A DNA stretch of 64,000 nt from Paenibacillus anaericanus (lineage in GTDB: Bacteria; Bacillota; Bacilli; Paenibacillales; Paenibacillaceae). The translations under genes were made by a program, and so were the position numbers. Location: contig NZ_RZNY01000004.1 in the NCBI RefSeq assembly GCF_003994475.1, forward strand, positions 186,001 to 250,000. The letters are read 5' to 3'. Shown here piece after piece: positions 1 through 9,443 of the stretch (its first letter is position 1; each line of letters opens with the position of its first letter). The notes under the pieces are model-generated. The model saw only the letters and a program-made list of their open reading frames with translations, was not told where the DNA came from and did no database searches.

Positions 1-1
1 A

Positions 2-274
2 GGAATTACACAAGAAGTGCTGGCCGAGAAACTGGATGTCTCTAATGCCTACATAAGTAAGATTGAACGAGGGAAAACGCCTATTAACCTGGACAGGCTG
101 TCTCAGTTGTGTGTCATTCTCGAAGAATCACCTGAATACATTCTAAGTGGAGCCAATAGTTCCACACGTGATTACCTGAGAAATGAAATTAATCTAATGC
201 TTGAGGATTGCTCTCCAGACAAGATCAAATTGATCATGCAAGTGATCAAGCCCATTGTAGAATTTAAAGAGTAA
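2..274 (+). CDS. XRE-family helix-turn-helix regulator, 5' end cut off
   Basis: The reading frame is open from the first bases of the window, so the true start lies upstream and about 90 residues are visible. The first ~38 residues are a classic Cro/C1-type HTH (GITQEVLAEKLDVS, then YISKIERGK and LSQLCVIL), which binds DNA as a dimer in this family. The C-terminal ~45 residues (IKLIMQVIKPIVEFKE at the end) look like a short helical tail and carry no recognisable sensor domain. A strong terminator follows 11 bases after the stop. The target genes cannot be deduced because the upstream context is missing. Confidence 0.85.
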   Translation, partial: GITQEVLAEKLDVSNAYISKIERGKTPINLDRLSQLCVILEESPEYILSGANSSTRDYLRNEINLMLEDCSPDKIKLIMQVIKPIVEFKE

Positions 275-284
275 TAACTGAAAG

Positions 285-314
285 AAACCTCCATATGAAT
301 ATGGAGGTTTTTTA
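285..314 (+). terminator. Rho-independent terminator of the XRE regulator gene
   Basis: An inverted repeat (AAACCTCCATAT, short loop, ATGGAGGTTT) ends in a T run. It lies just after the stop of the XRE gene. Confidence 0.85.
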
Positions 315-333
315 TATTTTCAGTACACTATTC

Positions 334-1428
334 TTATTTCCACCAAGGCGAATCAGGATACATGTTTGCATGGACCCGCACCATCTCACCGATCCTGGGG
401 GTGGAGATTTCAACGCCTTGATCTCTAGCTGCTAGCAGTACACGTTCAATCGGTTCTGTCCAATCATGAAATGCTAACGTAAATGTTCCCCAATGCATTG
501 GAATCATGACCTTCCCTTGCACATCCAAATGCGCTTGAATGGCTTGTTCAGGATACATATGAGTCGTTGCCCAGCGTTCATCATATTGTCCACATTGCAT
601 AAGAGTAATATCAAACGGTCCATACTGCCGTCCAATTTGTTTGAAATGCGGACCATAACCACTATCCCCACTGAAATACAACTTCGTTTGCTTCCCCTTA
701 ATTACCCATGAACACCACAGCGTTGTGTTTGAATCGGACTTCCCTCTTCCCGAGGTGTGAATAGCAGGAGTGGCTGCCAATACGAGCCCCTTCATGTTCA
801 TTTCGTCCCACCAGTCATATTCCTTAATCTTATGTGGGTCAATGCCCCATCTTTCCAGATGGCTTCCCACACCTAGTGGAACACAGAAGAGTGTTACCTT
901 ATCTTTCAGCTTTTTAATTGAGATTTCATCTAAATGATCATAATGATCGTGAGATATGAGAACCACATCGATATGTGGAAATTGTTCAATTTCCATAGGG
1001 AGTTTTTCATTATATCGTTTACTGCCGAACAGTGGGATTGGAAAGGAGTATTTACCGAACATCGGATCTAGCAATATAGTTGTTCCATTCATAACTAATA
1101 AGAATGCAGAGTGACCAAACCATGTTAGGGTGGTTCCTTCAATGGGATTAACAAGCCGTTCGTTTATAGACTTGATTGGGATCTCATAATCAGGCCTTAA
1201 TCTAGGTTGTTTTGAGACCTTTCCCCATAAAACAGCGAACACACCTTTTATACTTTTACTCGTATCTACGGGAGTTTGATTTACGAACTTTCCATTCCGA
1301 AAGTTTTGAGATTTATGAAATGTCTTTGCTTTCTCTGGCGAAGGCTTTCTACCAAGAAATGAGCAGAATTTTATAATCATTATCGCTATGACTACCATCC
1401 CAATCAGAACCATTAAAATCCATTTCAT
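334..1428 (-). CDS. MBL-fold hydrolase, NAPE-PLD-like
   Basis: A 364-residue protein with one N-terminal membrane segment (about residues 4-24) followed by a metallo-beta-lactamase fold. The metal-binding signature SHDHYDHLD is near residue 160. Later conserved elements are SGDSGYG, LMQCGQYD and PMHWGTF, an arrangement typical of the N-acyl-phosphatidylethanolamine phospholipase D-like branch rather than beta-lactamases. The family cleaves phosphodiesters or lactone-like substrates with two metal ions; the substrate here is unknown. The ATG is preceded by AAGGGGGG. The membrane anchor suggests action on lipids at the cytoplasmic membrane, which is inference. Confidence 0.8.
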   Translation of the reverse strand: MKWILMVLIGMVVIAIMIIKFCSFLGRKPSPEKAKTFHKSQNFRNGKFVNQTPVDTSKSIKGVFAVLWGKVSKQPRLRPDYEIPIKSINERLVNPIEGTTLTWFGHSAFLLVMNGTTILLDPMFGKYSFPIPLFGSKRYNEKLPMEIEQFPHIDVVLISHDHYDHLDEISIKKLKDKVTLFCVPLGVGSHLERWGIDPHKIKEYDWWDEMNMKGLVLAATPAIHTSGRGKSDSNTTLWCSWVIKGKQTKLYFSGDSGYGPHFKQIGRQYGPFDITLMQCGQYDERWATTHMYPEQAIQAHLDVQGKVMIPMHWGTFTLAFHDWTEPIERVLLAARDQGVEISTPRIGEMVRVHANMYPDSPWWK

Positions 1429-1601
1429 CTTCAGAAATCCCCCCCTTCAACCATTAGCAATAGCTATGCAAAGAAACACAGAACTGCTATGTTCGAGTTT
1501 CACTCTTTTTCTCTAAACAGTTTAGTATCTCTTATCAGCTTAACCCTGCATTCTATAAAATAAACGTGATAAAAGAGCAAAGCCATGTAATTAACCACAG
1601 C

Positions 1602-1648
1602 AAAAAAAAACACCTCTAGTATCGTGCTTAACGATACCATAAGGTGCC
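1602..1648 (-). terminator. Terminator of the GH20 gene
   Basis: Read on the minus strand, CACCTTATGGTATCG pairs with CGATACTAGAGGTG and is followed by nine T residues. It lies just beyond the GH20 stop codon. Confidence 0.8.
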
Positions 1649-1671
1649 TTTTCATATTAAAGGTTACTCAT

Positions 1672-3588
1672 TTAAAAAGGATTCATAACGTGGAAGAAGA
1701 CATTTGGTGACGCCATCCGATAATAGAAACTACACCAGCCGATTCCACGATTGTTGAATCGATTAGATGAGCTATATATAAGACGCTCTTGCTCCAATTC
1801 TTCTATACTTTCAATGCGACCTTCCACATAATCGAGAAGACGCATCGATGCTGTATCAAGCCGGTTAATTACACCACCATAGCGAATATCAATTACTTCC
1901 CAACCAAATGCCTTGAACATCCCGAGCCATTGTGTACGATGAGCAGCACGAAGAGCTTTAACCGCATCCGAAATTTGAGGTAACACCTCTGTAGCTATTC
2001 GTCTTAGCGACTCCACATCCTTAGCATCATAAGCCCGTTTCAGTTCAATACCGATCTCACTCTTGAGCTTAAGTACACCGCAGAGCTTCTCAGGCACCTC
2101 GAACAAGTAATCCAGTTCTGCAACAGGTACACGTGTATTCTTGATAGTTTGCTCCAATTGCTGATAATGAGCATTCAATTCAAGACCTTCGATTTGCTTA
2201 TCAAACATACCGAGTAACACATCTTGGTACAGTAGGAATTTGGATGGATTACTTTGTTTCCTGTTATTCGGCTCCTGACCTGGTGTTTCGTCCAGATCTT
2301 TGAACTTCAAGAATGCATCAGCAGACGTGCCTGTACAGAACTTTACGCGCTCCGCCAATTGCTCCCAATTCGGTTTGCCTTCCGTATAGGCATGCTCCGC
2401 ATAGAGTTGTAAACCTAGAAGCGCTGCGAAGGGGTTACTTTCCATCCCATCGTCGCCCCACATTGTCGCATAAACCTCGCGAATCCCTTCCTTCTTACAC
2501 ACGGTAAGCGCTGTGTCAGTGGCATTAAGCGATAAGCCGTAATTAACACCGAAGGTATTGAACACCCAAACCGCACCGGCGAACACTAAATTGCAGCCGA
2601 GTGGACGATGCTTTGCAATCAACTTCTCATAATCATCAGCATCCGTATGGGAGTAATCCCAATACACCATATCGATATCCTTCGGAATGCGCTTCGCCAT
2701 TTCCTCTGGGATTTGCTCGTTCGTATTGTATTGATCCGTCCCATCGGCTGAAGCAAGCTTCATGAACATATCGCTCCACATCATCGGCTTTAAGCCGCGG
2801 CGGCGGGTAATTTCAAGTACCTTTTCTAAATGGCCTGTCATAATATCAAAGCGGCTCTGATAACCGTTTCGGTCCAGATACTTACCACGACCCAGCTCCT
2901 CTGCCTCATCCATGCCCACATGAATCTTGCGGCTGCGGAATGGAGCGCTTGCGGAATCGATCATCTTCTCAACTAAATGCTCTACCTTGTCATCCCCAAC
3001 GAGGAGCGCCCCTTTGGTATCCTTATAAAACCCTACAGGCTCCCATTTCAAGAACTCTTCCAAATGAGCGAGGGTCTGAATACTTGGAAACGCCTCGATA
3101 CCAAATTTATCCGCATAATCATCAATTGCTTGTAGCTCGGCTTGTGAATAACGACCTCGCATATATCCGAAGTATGGTTCTCCGCTAATCTCATAAGTAT
3201 CTTCCAAATACAACATAACGGTGTTTAGGCCCATTAACGCCATTTTACGCAGCATAAACTTGAAGCTATCCAGCGTTAATACAGCATTTCTTGATAAGTC
3301 GAACATCGGTCCGATGGTGTCAAACTGCTGCTGTTCCCGAATGTTGAACGATTCACCACTGCTACCATGCTGTACTAGAAGTCCGAGGCCACGGAAGAAA
3401 TGATGTCTTTGTCCATAACGTATGTATGCTTGTCCTTGCTCTTGTTCAAGTCCTACATCAAGTTCCCCATCAGAAGGTTCGACACGAACAATAATGCCAT
3501 CTTCCGCTTCCGTGAACTTAAGTTCCTCTGACAGCGCCCGAATACCGGGCAATAATGTAGTTAAATCCCCTTCAAAATGTAATTTCAT
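1672..3588 (-). CDS. Beta-N-acetylhexosaminidase, glycoside hydrolase family 20
   Basis: A 638-residue enzyme. The ATG at 3588 is chosen because AGGAGGAATCAAGG stands before it; the frame could be opened nine codons upstream but without a ribosome site. Residues ~90-420 form the TIM barrel. The family's catalytic Asp-Glu pair is visible in HVGMDEAEELG near residue 225, and MMWSDMF, DMVYWDYSH and YATMWGDDG match later barrel strands. GH20 enzymes remove terminal GlcNAc or GalNAc by substrate-assisted catalysis. There is no signal peptide, so it probably acts in the cytoplasm on imported chitin or peptidoglycan fragments. The LPMO gene near 40 kb may feed the same chitin use (inference). Confidence 0.85.
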   Translation of the reverse strand: MKLHFEGDLTTLLPGIRALSEELKFTEAEDGIIVRVEPSDGELDVGLEQEQGQAYIRYGQRHHFFRGLGLLVQHGSSGESFNIREQQQFDTIGPMFDLSRNAVLTLDSFKFMLRKMALMGLNTVMLYLEDTYEISGEPYFGYMRGRYSQAELQAIDDYADKFGIEAFPSIQTLAHLEEFLKWEPVGFYKDTKGALLVGDDKVEHLVEKMIDSASAPFRSRKIHVGMDEAEELGRGKYLDRNGYQSRFDIMTGHLEKVLEITRRRGLKPMMWSDMFMKLASADGTDQYNTNEQIPEEMAKRIPKDIDMVYWDYSHTDADDYEKLIAKHRPLGCNLVFAGAVWVFNTFGVNYGLSLNATDTALTVCKKEGIREVYATMWGDDGMESNPFAALLGLQLYAEHAYTEGKPNWEQLAERVKFCTGTSADAFLKFKDLDETPGQEPNNRKQSNPSKFLLYQDVLLGMFDKQIEGLELNAHYQQLEQTIKNTRVPVAELDYLFEVPEKLCGVLKLKSEIGIELKRAYDAKDVESLRRIATEVLPQISDAVKALRAAHRTQWLGMFKAFGWEVIDIRYGGVINRLDTASMRLLDYVEGRIESIEELEQERLIYSSSNRFNNRGIGWCSFYYRMASPNVFFHVMNPF

Positions 3589-3670
3589 CCTTGATTCCTC
3601 CTGGGTTTCGCACAATAACCCTATTATACTTCGAATGAAGAGGTCTTTTAAGATGATTAATCAACGAAAT

Positions 3671-3707
3671 TTGATAAAAAACAAGACACACGGCTATCGC
3701 CAGTGTG
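3671..3707 (-). terminator. Terminator of the Spo0F-like gene
   Basis: On the minus strand CACACTGGC, loop GATA and GCCGTGTG form a hairpin followed by a T-rich stretch. It lies 27 bases after the stop of the receiver protein. Confidence 0.75.
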
Positions 3708-3733
3708 CCTCCTATATGTCTTTTTCAATCTAT

Positions 3734-4120
3734 CTAGATTACTACTGCATCCATATGCAATAAATCACGAACTGCATCCTTCACTTCATATATGTCAAAA
3801 GGCTTAGCGAATTCCATAGTTGGTTCAAACTGATTGGTCCGTTGAACCAGTTCCAACTCTTTATACGCCGTAATAACCACAACAATTGTCTTTCTCTCTC
3901 TTTGTCCAATCATGTCTATCAGCTCTAGTCCACTTAAACCTGGCATCTTCATGTCCAGAAGCACTAAATCTGGAGCTTCCTGATCCAGCAACTGAAGGGC
4001 CTGCTCGCCGTTGCAAGCTTCGAATGTCTCATAATCTTCCGAGCGAAACATCTCTTCTAACAATTTCCGAATGGCGTACTGATCATCCACAATCAATAAC
4101 TTCTTTTTTAACACGAGCAT
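3734..4120 (-). CDS. Single-domain response regulator, Spo0F-like
   Basis: A 128-residue receiver domain with no output domain. The acidic pocket D12/D13, phospho-acceptor D56 (LLDMKMPG), T84 (ITAYKE) and K106 (FAKPFD) are all present, and the wording resembles Bacillus Spo0F closely. Spo0F relays phosphate from sporulation kinases to Spo0B. However, the gene sits between GH20 and nrdF rather than near rpoE/pyrG/fbaA, where canonical Spo0F is usually found in Bacillales. It may therefore be a paralog, so I give no symbol. A GGGAAG ribosome site precedes the ATG, and it has its own terminator. Confidence 0.8.
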   Translation of the reverse strand: MLVLKKKLLIVDDQYAIRKLLEEMFRSEDYETFEACNGEQALQLLDQEAPDLVLLDMKMPGLSGLELIDMIGQRERKTIVVVITAYKELELVQRTNQFEPTMEFAKPFDIYEVKDAVRDLLHMDAVVI

Positions 4121-4211
4121 CTTCCCTTTCGCCCTTTTTAGAACTCGTCTATCTCTATCTCAGAGACGTGAACAATTATGACTAGAGGGTATTGCCTTTA
4201 TACATGTACTT

Positions 4212-5177
4212 TTAAAAATCAAACTTGAAATCTTCATCCGTCAGCGAGTCCACATGCAATGCACGTACGTAACCATTGCCTTTCTTAGAGAAAAAGTCAT
4301 GTTGTTTCGTACGCGTGTTAATTCCGTTAAACACAATTGGATTCACTTCTTCTTCCTCAAACAAAGGCTCAAAGCCCAAGTTCATCATCGCTTTGTTGGC
4401 GTTGTAGCGTACGAAAGCCTTCACTTCATCAACCAAACCGATCGATGAATAGATTTCCTCCGTATACTTTTCTTCATTTACATGCAGATATTGGACCATT
4501 TCTTCCAGCTTCGAATACAGTTCACGCTGCTCTTCAGGCTCTAGCTCGTTATAAATCTCTTGAGCTAGCAATCCAACATATACACCGTGGATGCTCTCAT
4601 CGCGAAGAATCAAATCAATCACTTCACCACTACATGTCATCTTACCCTGACCTGCTAGATAAAGCGGGTAGAAGAACCCACTATAGAATAAGTAGCTCTC
4701 CAACAATACCGAAGCCGCCATCGCCAAATACAAATCTTTGGGTGAATTGATGCCATTATAGTACTTGGATACCGTCTGTGCTTTACGTTGCAAGATCGGG
4801 TTCTCTTCAACCCAGCGAAATACTTGATCAATATCTTCTGTTGACGCTAGTGTCGTAAAAATACTGCTATAGGATTTAGCGTGAATTTGCTCCATCATCG
4901 CCATAAATCCCAGCACCGCTTTACGTTGTAAGCCGTCTACATGCTCCAGAATTTTGGGCATCCCTACGCCACCCTGTACTGTGTCGAGCAATGTTAACCC
5001 GCCAAGCACCTTCATATAGCAATCTCTTTCCACATCACTTAAAGTGATCCATGACATTTTGTCATCGGAAAGTGGAATTTCATCATCCGTCCAAAATTGT
5101 TGAATGTTCTGATACCAGAACATATTTGTAAAATCATCATCAGGCCGATTCCAATTGACGGCTTGGATTGCACTCAT
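4212..5177 (-). CDS. nrdF: Class Ib ribonucleotide reductase, small (radical) subunit
   Basis: A 321-residue R2-like di-metal carboxylate protein. Metal ligands and the radical tyrosine are visible in [23 protein letters not shown] and [11 protein letters not shown]. It generates and stores the tyrosyl radical used by NrdE to reduce ribonucleoside diphosphates; class Ib enzymes take a dimanganese cofactor activated with NrdI. An AGGGGAG site precedes the ATG. It is downstream of nrdI-nrdE in the same orientation, but 225 bases of palindromic sequence separate nrdE from nrdF, which is unusual for this operon. Confidence 0.95.
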   Translation of the reverse strand: MSAIQAVNWNRPDDDFTNMFWYQNIQQFWTDDEIPLSDDKMSWITLSDVERDCYMKVLGGLTLLDTVQGGVGMPKILEHVDGLQRKAVLGFMAMMEQIHAKSYSSIFTTLASTEDIDQVFRWVEENPILQRKAQTVSKYYNGINSPKDLYLAMAASVLLESYLFYSGFFYPLYLAGQGKMTCSGEVIDLILRDESIHGVYVGLLAQEIYNELEPEEQRELYSKLEEMVQYLHVNEEKYTEEIYSSIGLVDEVKAFVRYNANKAMMNLGFEPLFEEEEVNPIVFNGINTRTKQHDFFSKKGNGYVRALHVDSLTDEDFKFDF

Positions 5178-5240
5178 ATTAAAAAGTCTCCCCTCACTTA
5201 CTTCACTTATAAGTTGAACTATTGAATGTGATTAGGCTAC

Positions 5241-5356
5241 AGAGCGAAATGTTCTTACGATCGCTGTTGTCCCCCGATTTCTCACTGAATTATTTTTTAA
5301 AGGTTGAAATCGAGGACAAAAGCGAACGCTCCGCTTCTTCAGAATCATTTCGCTCT
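5241..5356. repeat. Palindromic element between nrdE and nrdF
   Basis: The outer arms AGAGCGAAATG (5241-5251) and CATTTCGCTCT (5346-5356) are perfectly complementary. An inner pair (5261-5281 with 5306-5325, e.g. CGATTTC/GAAATCG) extends the same fold, so transcript from either strand could form one long imperfect hairpin of about 116 bases. The appearance is that of a small intergenic repeat (MITE or REP-like) inserted inside an operon. It contains no gene. Confidence 0.7.
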
Positions 5357-5402
5357 ATCCGCTGGATCACTTTCAGTAATCTAACTTATAGAGTTCATCA
5401 CA

Positions 5403-7487
5403 TTATACAGAGCAGCTAACACATTCCTCTACTGACAGGCGGTTCGTACGCGTGTAGTACAATGACTTCAAGCCTTTTCGTGCAGCATAGATATAATAAC
5501 GAGCCAGTTCACGGGTTGTCACATCACTATTCACGTGAAGAACAGTGGAGACCCCTTGATCGATGTGTTGCTGAATTTCAGCGATTAAATCGAGTACTTT
5601 GAACTGATTCATCTGATAAGCCGATTTGTAATAAAAGAAATTATCCTGACTCATATACGGCATCGGATAGAACGTCGTGGAATTCGCGTACGTACGTGTC
5701 TCGATCTGCTCTACAATCGGCATGACACTTGAAGTCGCATTCTGCACATACGAGATACTTTGTGTTGGTGCGATTGCGAGCCGGTAGGCGTGATACAGGC
5801 CGTGCTTTTGCACATGATTCTTCAGTTCAGTCCATTGCTCTGGACCAGGAATATCAATTCCTTGGAACAATTCCTGTACTTTAGCCGTTACAGGGCGATA
5901 GTCGACTTCTTCATAACGCACAAAGTAAGAACCATCCGCATAATCAGACTGCTCAAATCCTGCGAACACAGCGCCAGTCTCTTTAGCGATTTCCATACTT
6001 TTCTCAAGTGAGTGATAGTTCATCATCATGAAGAAGGTACGAGCGAAATCTTTAGCTTCTGCACTCTCATATGAGATCTTGTTCTTCGCCAGGTATCCAT
6101 GTAAGTTCATAGCACCAAGTCCCACAGAATGCATCTCACGGTTTGCCTTGGCTACGCCAGGAGCATTAGCGATGTTCGTCATATCACTAACTGCAGTGAG
6201 TGCGAGCATTCCCTCATGGACGGATTCGCGAATCTTTTTAAGCTCCATTACATTCACAATATTTAGGGAAGCTAGATTACAGCAGATGTCACGACGGATG
6301 ATATCCTCTTGGCCATAATTGTTAATTTCCGAAGTTTCTTGGAGTTGGAAAATTTCCGTACATAGGTTGGACATTTTAATTGGGCCGATTTTTTTCAGCG
6401 CATGTCCCTTGTTGGCGTTACTCTTATTCATAATATAAGGATATCCAGATTCTAGCTGCACTGTAGCAATCTTGGTCAGCATATCACGTGCACTCATGAT
6501 TGCTTTCTTGCGTACTCGCGGATCAGCCAATAACACATCATACATTTCGTCCAAATCCATATCATCCATATGAATGCCATAAGCTTTGTATACACTATAT
6601 GGAGCGAATACATGCAGCGGTTCGTTGTTCTCCGCCAATTTATAGAACTTATCCGGAACAATGAGTCCGATGGATAATGTTTTTAGTCGTGTCTTCTCAT
6701 CAGCGTTAATTTTCTTGCTATCTAGAAATTCTAGTAGATCCCAACCGAAGATATTGTAATAACCCGCTCCAGATCCTTTGCGCTGTCCCATCTGATCCGC
6801 ATAGGAGAATGCATCCTCCATCAGCTTAAGTACAGGCATAATCCCCTTAGCTGCGTCCTCAACACCCTTGATACTTTCACCGCGTCCACGTAGTTTCGAT
6901 AGATTGACTGCCACACCGCCACCAATCTTGGATAACTGTAGGCAGGTACCAATGATATAGTTGATAGAGTTAAGTGAATCATCCATTTCTAACAAGAAGC
7001 AGGATACCATCTCGCCTCTACGGCTCTTTCCTGCATTAAGGAACGTTGGTGTCGCTGGCTGAAGTCGTTGATCCATCATCGAAGCCGCAAGTATACGAAC
7101 GGTATCGATATTCCCTCTTCCTAAATGTAGTGCCACAACCGCCACACGATCAGAATAATGCTCCAGATAACGAGTACGATCATTACTTCTCAGCGCGTAG
7201 TCTGTATAGAACTTCGAAGCCGCCATGTACGATTGGAATTGAAAGTTATAACTCCGTGTAAAAGCGAATATCTCCTCGACCTCAGACTCTGAATACCGCT
7301 CATACAAGTTTTCATAGTAATCATTATCAATCATGTATTTGATTTGTGTAGGAATATCAGCAAAAGTCATACTTTTGCGTCCTACCTCTTCCATAAACGC
7401 TTCGACAGCTTCTTTGTCCTTCTCCAATTGGAAAAACCCGGACGAGTCTCGCTGCATCAGCAGATTGTTCAGTTCAATATGACGCAA
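5403..7487 (-). CDS. nrdE: Class Ib ribonucleotide reductase, catalytic subunit
   Basis: A 694-residue alpha subunit. It begins directly with the catalytic core, lacking the N-terminal ATP cone, as class Ib enzymes do. The active-site N-C-E trio is in NLCTEIF; redox cysteines are in GEMVSCFLLE and ICCNLASLN; the C-terminal shuttle pair is in EECVSCSV, which accepts electrons from NrdH or thioredoxin. The start is TTG at 7487, preceded by GAGGTG, and overlaps the nrdI stop by 14 bases, implying translational coupling. No nrdH is visible in the window. Confidence 0.95.
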   Translation of the reverse strand: MRHIELNNLLMQRDSSGFFQLEKDKEAVEAFMEEVGRKSMTFADIPTQIKYMIDNDYYENLYERYSESEVEEIFAFTRSYNFQFQSYMAASKFYTDYALRSNDRTRYLEHYSDRVAVVALHLGRGNIDTVRILAASMMDQRLQPATPTFLNAGKSRRGEMVSCFLLEMDDSLNSINYIIGTCLQLSKIGGGVAVNLSKLRGRGESIKGVEDAAKGIMPVLKLMEDAFSYADQMGQRKGSGAGYYNIFGWDLLEFLDSKKINADEKTRLKTLSIGLIVPDKFYKLAENNEPLHVFAPYSVYKAYGIHMDDMDLDEMYDVLLADPRVRKKAIMSARDMLTKIATVQLESGYPYIMNKSNANKGHALKKIGPIKMSNLCTEIFQLQETSEINNYGQEDIIRRDICCNLASLNIVNVMELKKIRESVHEGMLALTAVSDMTNIANAPGVAKANREMHSVGLGAMNLHGYLAKNKISYESAEAKDFARTFFMMMNYHSLEKSMEIAKETGAVFAGFEQSDYADGSYFVRYEEVDYRPVTAKVQELFQGIDIPGPEQWTELKNHVQKHGLYHAYRLAIAPTQSISYVQNATSSVMPIVEQIETRTYANSTTFYPMPYMSQDNFFYYKSAYQMNQFKVLDLIAEIQQHIDQGVSTVLHVNSDVTTRELARYYIYAARKGLKSLYYTRTNRLSVEECVSCSV

Positions 7488-7833
7488 CCCGGCTCACCTC
7501 GTTCTCAAAATATAGCGCATCGCGCTTTGTTCCCGCCATCTCAAATTTACTAATCACTGGCACGTGATAACGTTCAGATATTAGATCCGCGCTTCTAGCG
7601 AATTTATTTCCCCAGTTGCGATTTCCACTAGCAGCTACTCCGAGCATATGTTGATAGTTTCGCTCTAGAAAAGAAGTGACCTTCTCCGGCACTTGACCGA
7701 ATCCCGTCGTATACGTAATCAGCACAAATGGTTCATCCACCGTCATGTGATCGTCTATTTGTAGCGTTGGTAAATTCAGCTTATTTATAAACCTTTTCAC
7801 GTTTCCCGTCTTAGAATCGTAAGCGATTAACAT
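7474..7833 (-). CDS. nrdI: NrdI flavodoxin for class Ib ribonucleotide reductase
   Basis: A 119-residue flavodoxin-like protein. Phosphate and flavin-binding loops are AYDSKTGNVKRF, TYTTGFGQVPEKV and SGNRNWGNKFA. NrdI supplies the oxidant that assembles the dimanganese-tyrosyl radical in NrdF. The ATG at 7833 follows GAAGGAGAATAGA, which is why the longer frame (up to 7887) is rejected. It is the first gene of the nrd operon and overlaps nrdE. Confidence 0.93.
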   Translation of the reverse strand: MLIAYDSKTGNVKRFINKLNLPTLQIDDHMTVDEPFVLITYTTGFGQVPEKVTSFLERNYQHMLGVAASGNRNWGNKFARSADLISERYHVPVISKFEMAGTKRDALYFENEVSRVASY

Positions 7834-7889
7834 TCTTCTATTCTCCTTCAATGACAGTTCTTGATTGTATATCATAATAATTATCACAT

Positions 7890-7942
7890 CAATATGTAGT
7901 AGTGTATTAATTAATCTATAGCAATATATAGTACTTTGTCAA
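7890..7942 (-). promoter_or_regulatory. nrd promoter with two NrdR boxes
   Basis: On the minus strand a TTGACA -35 (7937-7942) is followed by a weak -10 TATAGA (7915-7920, 16-base spacer). Two NrdR-box cores occur: CTATATATTG at 7922-7931, matching the published core CWATATATWG, and CTACATATTG at 7890-7899 with one mismatch. They are 32 bases apart, three helical turns, the spacing typical of NrdR targets. The distal box lies inside the -35/-10 spacer, so repression by NrdR when dATP is high is expected. Confidence 0.8.
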
Positions 7943-8043
7943 TCCTAGCTATTTGCCCAAAACAGAGAGCAAATAGGCTAAACTCTATCGTTAATTGCTC
8001 GTTTTAGAAGGATATGCCCCAAAATAGCCTCTTTTAAACTTGC

Positions 8044-8080
8044 AAAAAAAAGACGCTTGGTATCCCTACCAAACGCCTTA
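8044..8080 (-). terminator. Minus-strand terminator, near-copy of the one at 9444
   Basis: The minus strand reads GGCGTTTGGTA, GGG, TACCAAGCGTC and then eight T residues. It lies 280 bases beyond the stop of the CPBP gene, with no gene in between, and its stem is almost identical to the terminator at 9444-9477. Confidence 0.75.
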
Positions 8081-8362
8081 AATGATCTATTTTTATTTAT
8101 TGAGGCTCAATCCATAATCAAAGTTTGACTTCCTCAGACATTAATTCTAACGGAAGCAGTAGCCTTTATTTTGGGGTTTGACGGTCATTAAAAATTCTAT
8201 CGGAACTGAAAGACCTTATTTCTTCGAAATGATGCTTAAAGGTATGAACAATGATGAATTAACGTCTGCTGGTTCCGTTAGAATCCAAAAACCTGGAATA
8301 AACCACATATAAGGTCGCTAAGTTCCGTTACAGCGATTCGCAATGGTCAAGCACTGGTGTTG
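8081..8362. other. Gene-free interval with repeated TTCCGTTA motifs
   Basis: No credible gene. The 8-mer TTCCGTTA or its complement TAACGGAA occurs three times (around 8150, 8265 and 8325), plus a relative ATCGGAACT near 8200. ATTCTAACGGAA and TTCCGTTAGAAT face each other about 115 bases apart. This resembles a degenerate intergenic repeat or the remains of a larger element. Confidence 0.4.
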
Positions 8363-9214
8363 TTATTGCTTTGATTTTCTTTTCAATAAGAATAATATAA
8401 GAAAAACAACTGAAATATAACCACATACCGCAATAATAGAAGCTTCTACGCCAAAGGCTCCACCGGTTAAAAAGAATGAATCTGAAGAAAGCTCATATGA
8501 GAAAATGGCATCCGCATTATACTCAGCATTAATATCTAGAATTCCACCTATCATCATAACATTCCAAATCCCATGCATAACGGCACTAGGCCAGATCGAT
8601 CCACTTTGGTATACAATGAGTGAAAACATGATACCAACACTTGTTCCAGCAACAAACAGTAACAATAAATCAAGTATATTCATATTTGCACCGATAGCAT
8701 GTACTAAACCAAAGATGACAGATGGGACAAGAATCGCTATAGGCTTTCCCCATCGACGTTCTAACGCACGCATGATTACACCTCTAAATACCATCTCCTC
8801 GACAACTCCAGCACCTAAACCAACAACAAATAAAGCAATAACAACAACATTCGAAATTTGTCCTACAGTCAAATGATTGTTTACTAAATTCCCTGGCGTA
8901 CTTAATAATATTGCCGAAACGCCTACAGGTAATATTATTGCACATGCTATCCAATAAGGATTAACTTTAGGTTTGGTGATACGGCAGTCAGCCATAGTCG
9001 TATGTAACACTTTGTTGCATAATAGTTTTATTAAAAGATATGTAAATGATACATATAAGCAGCTAAATATCGCATTTGCAATCCCTTCTGGCAAAGGTAG
9101 CAACTTCACTAATCCACTTGTTCCTTGTGCAAAAACAAGAATTGCAATCCCTAGAAATATAGCAAGTATTGCTTTCCATGTTGATAAACCTTTTTGCATT
9201 ATAAAAACACTCAC
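8363..9214 (-). CDS. CPBP-family intramembrane glutamic protease
   Basis: A 283-residue membrane protein with about eight hydrophobic segments. It carries the CPBP (Abi/CAAX) motifs: EEMVFRG (motif 1 EExxxR), FGLVHA (motif 2 FxxxH) and HGIWN (motif 3). Members are membrane-embedded proteases that process CAAX proteins, bacteriocin-immunity partners or anti-sigma factors. No substrate candidate is adjacent. A GTG at 9214 gives the longest form; an ATG five codons later (9199) is an equally plausible start, because the ribosome site GAGAGTGAG is weak for either. Confidence 0.85.
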   Translation of the reverse strand: MSVFIMQKGLSTWKAILAIFLGIAILVFAQGTSGLVKLLPLPEGIANAIFSCLYVSFTYLLIKLLCNKVLHTTMADCRITKPKVNPYWIACAIILPVGVSAILLSTPGNLVNNHLTVGQISNVVVIALFVVGLGAGVVEEMVFRGVIMRALERRWGKPIAILVPSVIFGLVHAIGANMNILDLLLLFVAGTSVGIMFSLIVYQSGSIWPSAVMHGIWNVMMIGGILDINAEYNADAIFSYELSSDSFFLTGGAFGVEASIIAVCGYISVVFLILFLLKRKSKQ

Positions 9215-9443
9215 TCTCTTCTATGTAATAAATACAAATTGATAAAGTACTGTATATGTCCCTCCCCTGCTAGCTTCTGTGAACTGTTATAATAATAACG
9301 ATATTGGCGGAGCCATGGAATGGACCTAAGTCAATTTATTAACTGGACTTTGGTCGAGTCTACTCATAGTCAGTTGCCCATTATGAAGCAACGGTCATCC
9401 TGTTCAGGATATTCCTACATATGGCAACCTCTTTACTCACTAC

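Noticed and set aside
3734..4120. Assigning the receiver protein as the true Spo0F
   Set aside because: All phosphorelay residues fit, but the gene neighbourhood is not that of spo0F in Bacillales, so a paralog cannot be excluded.
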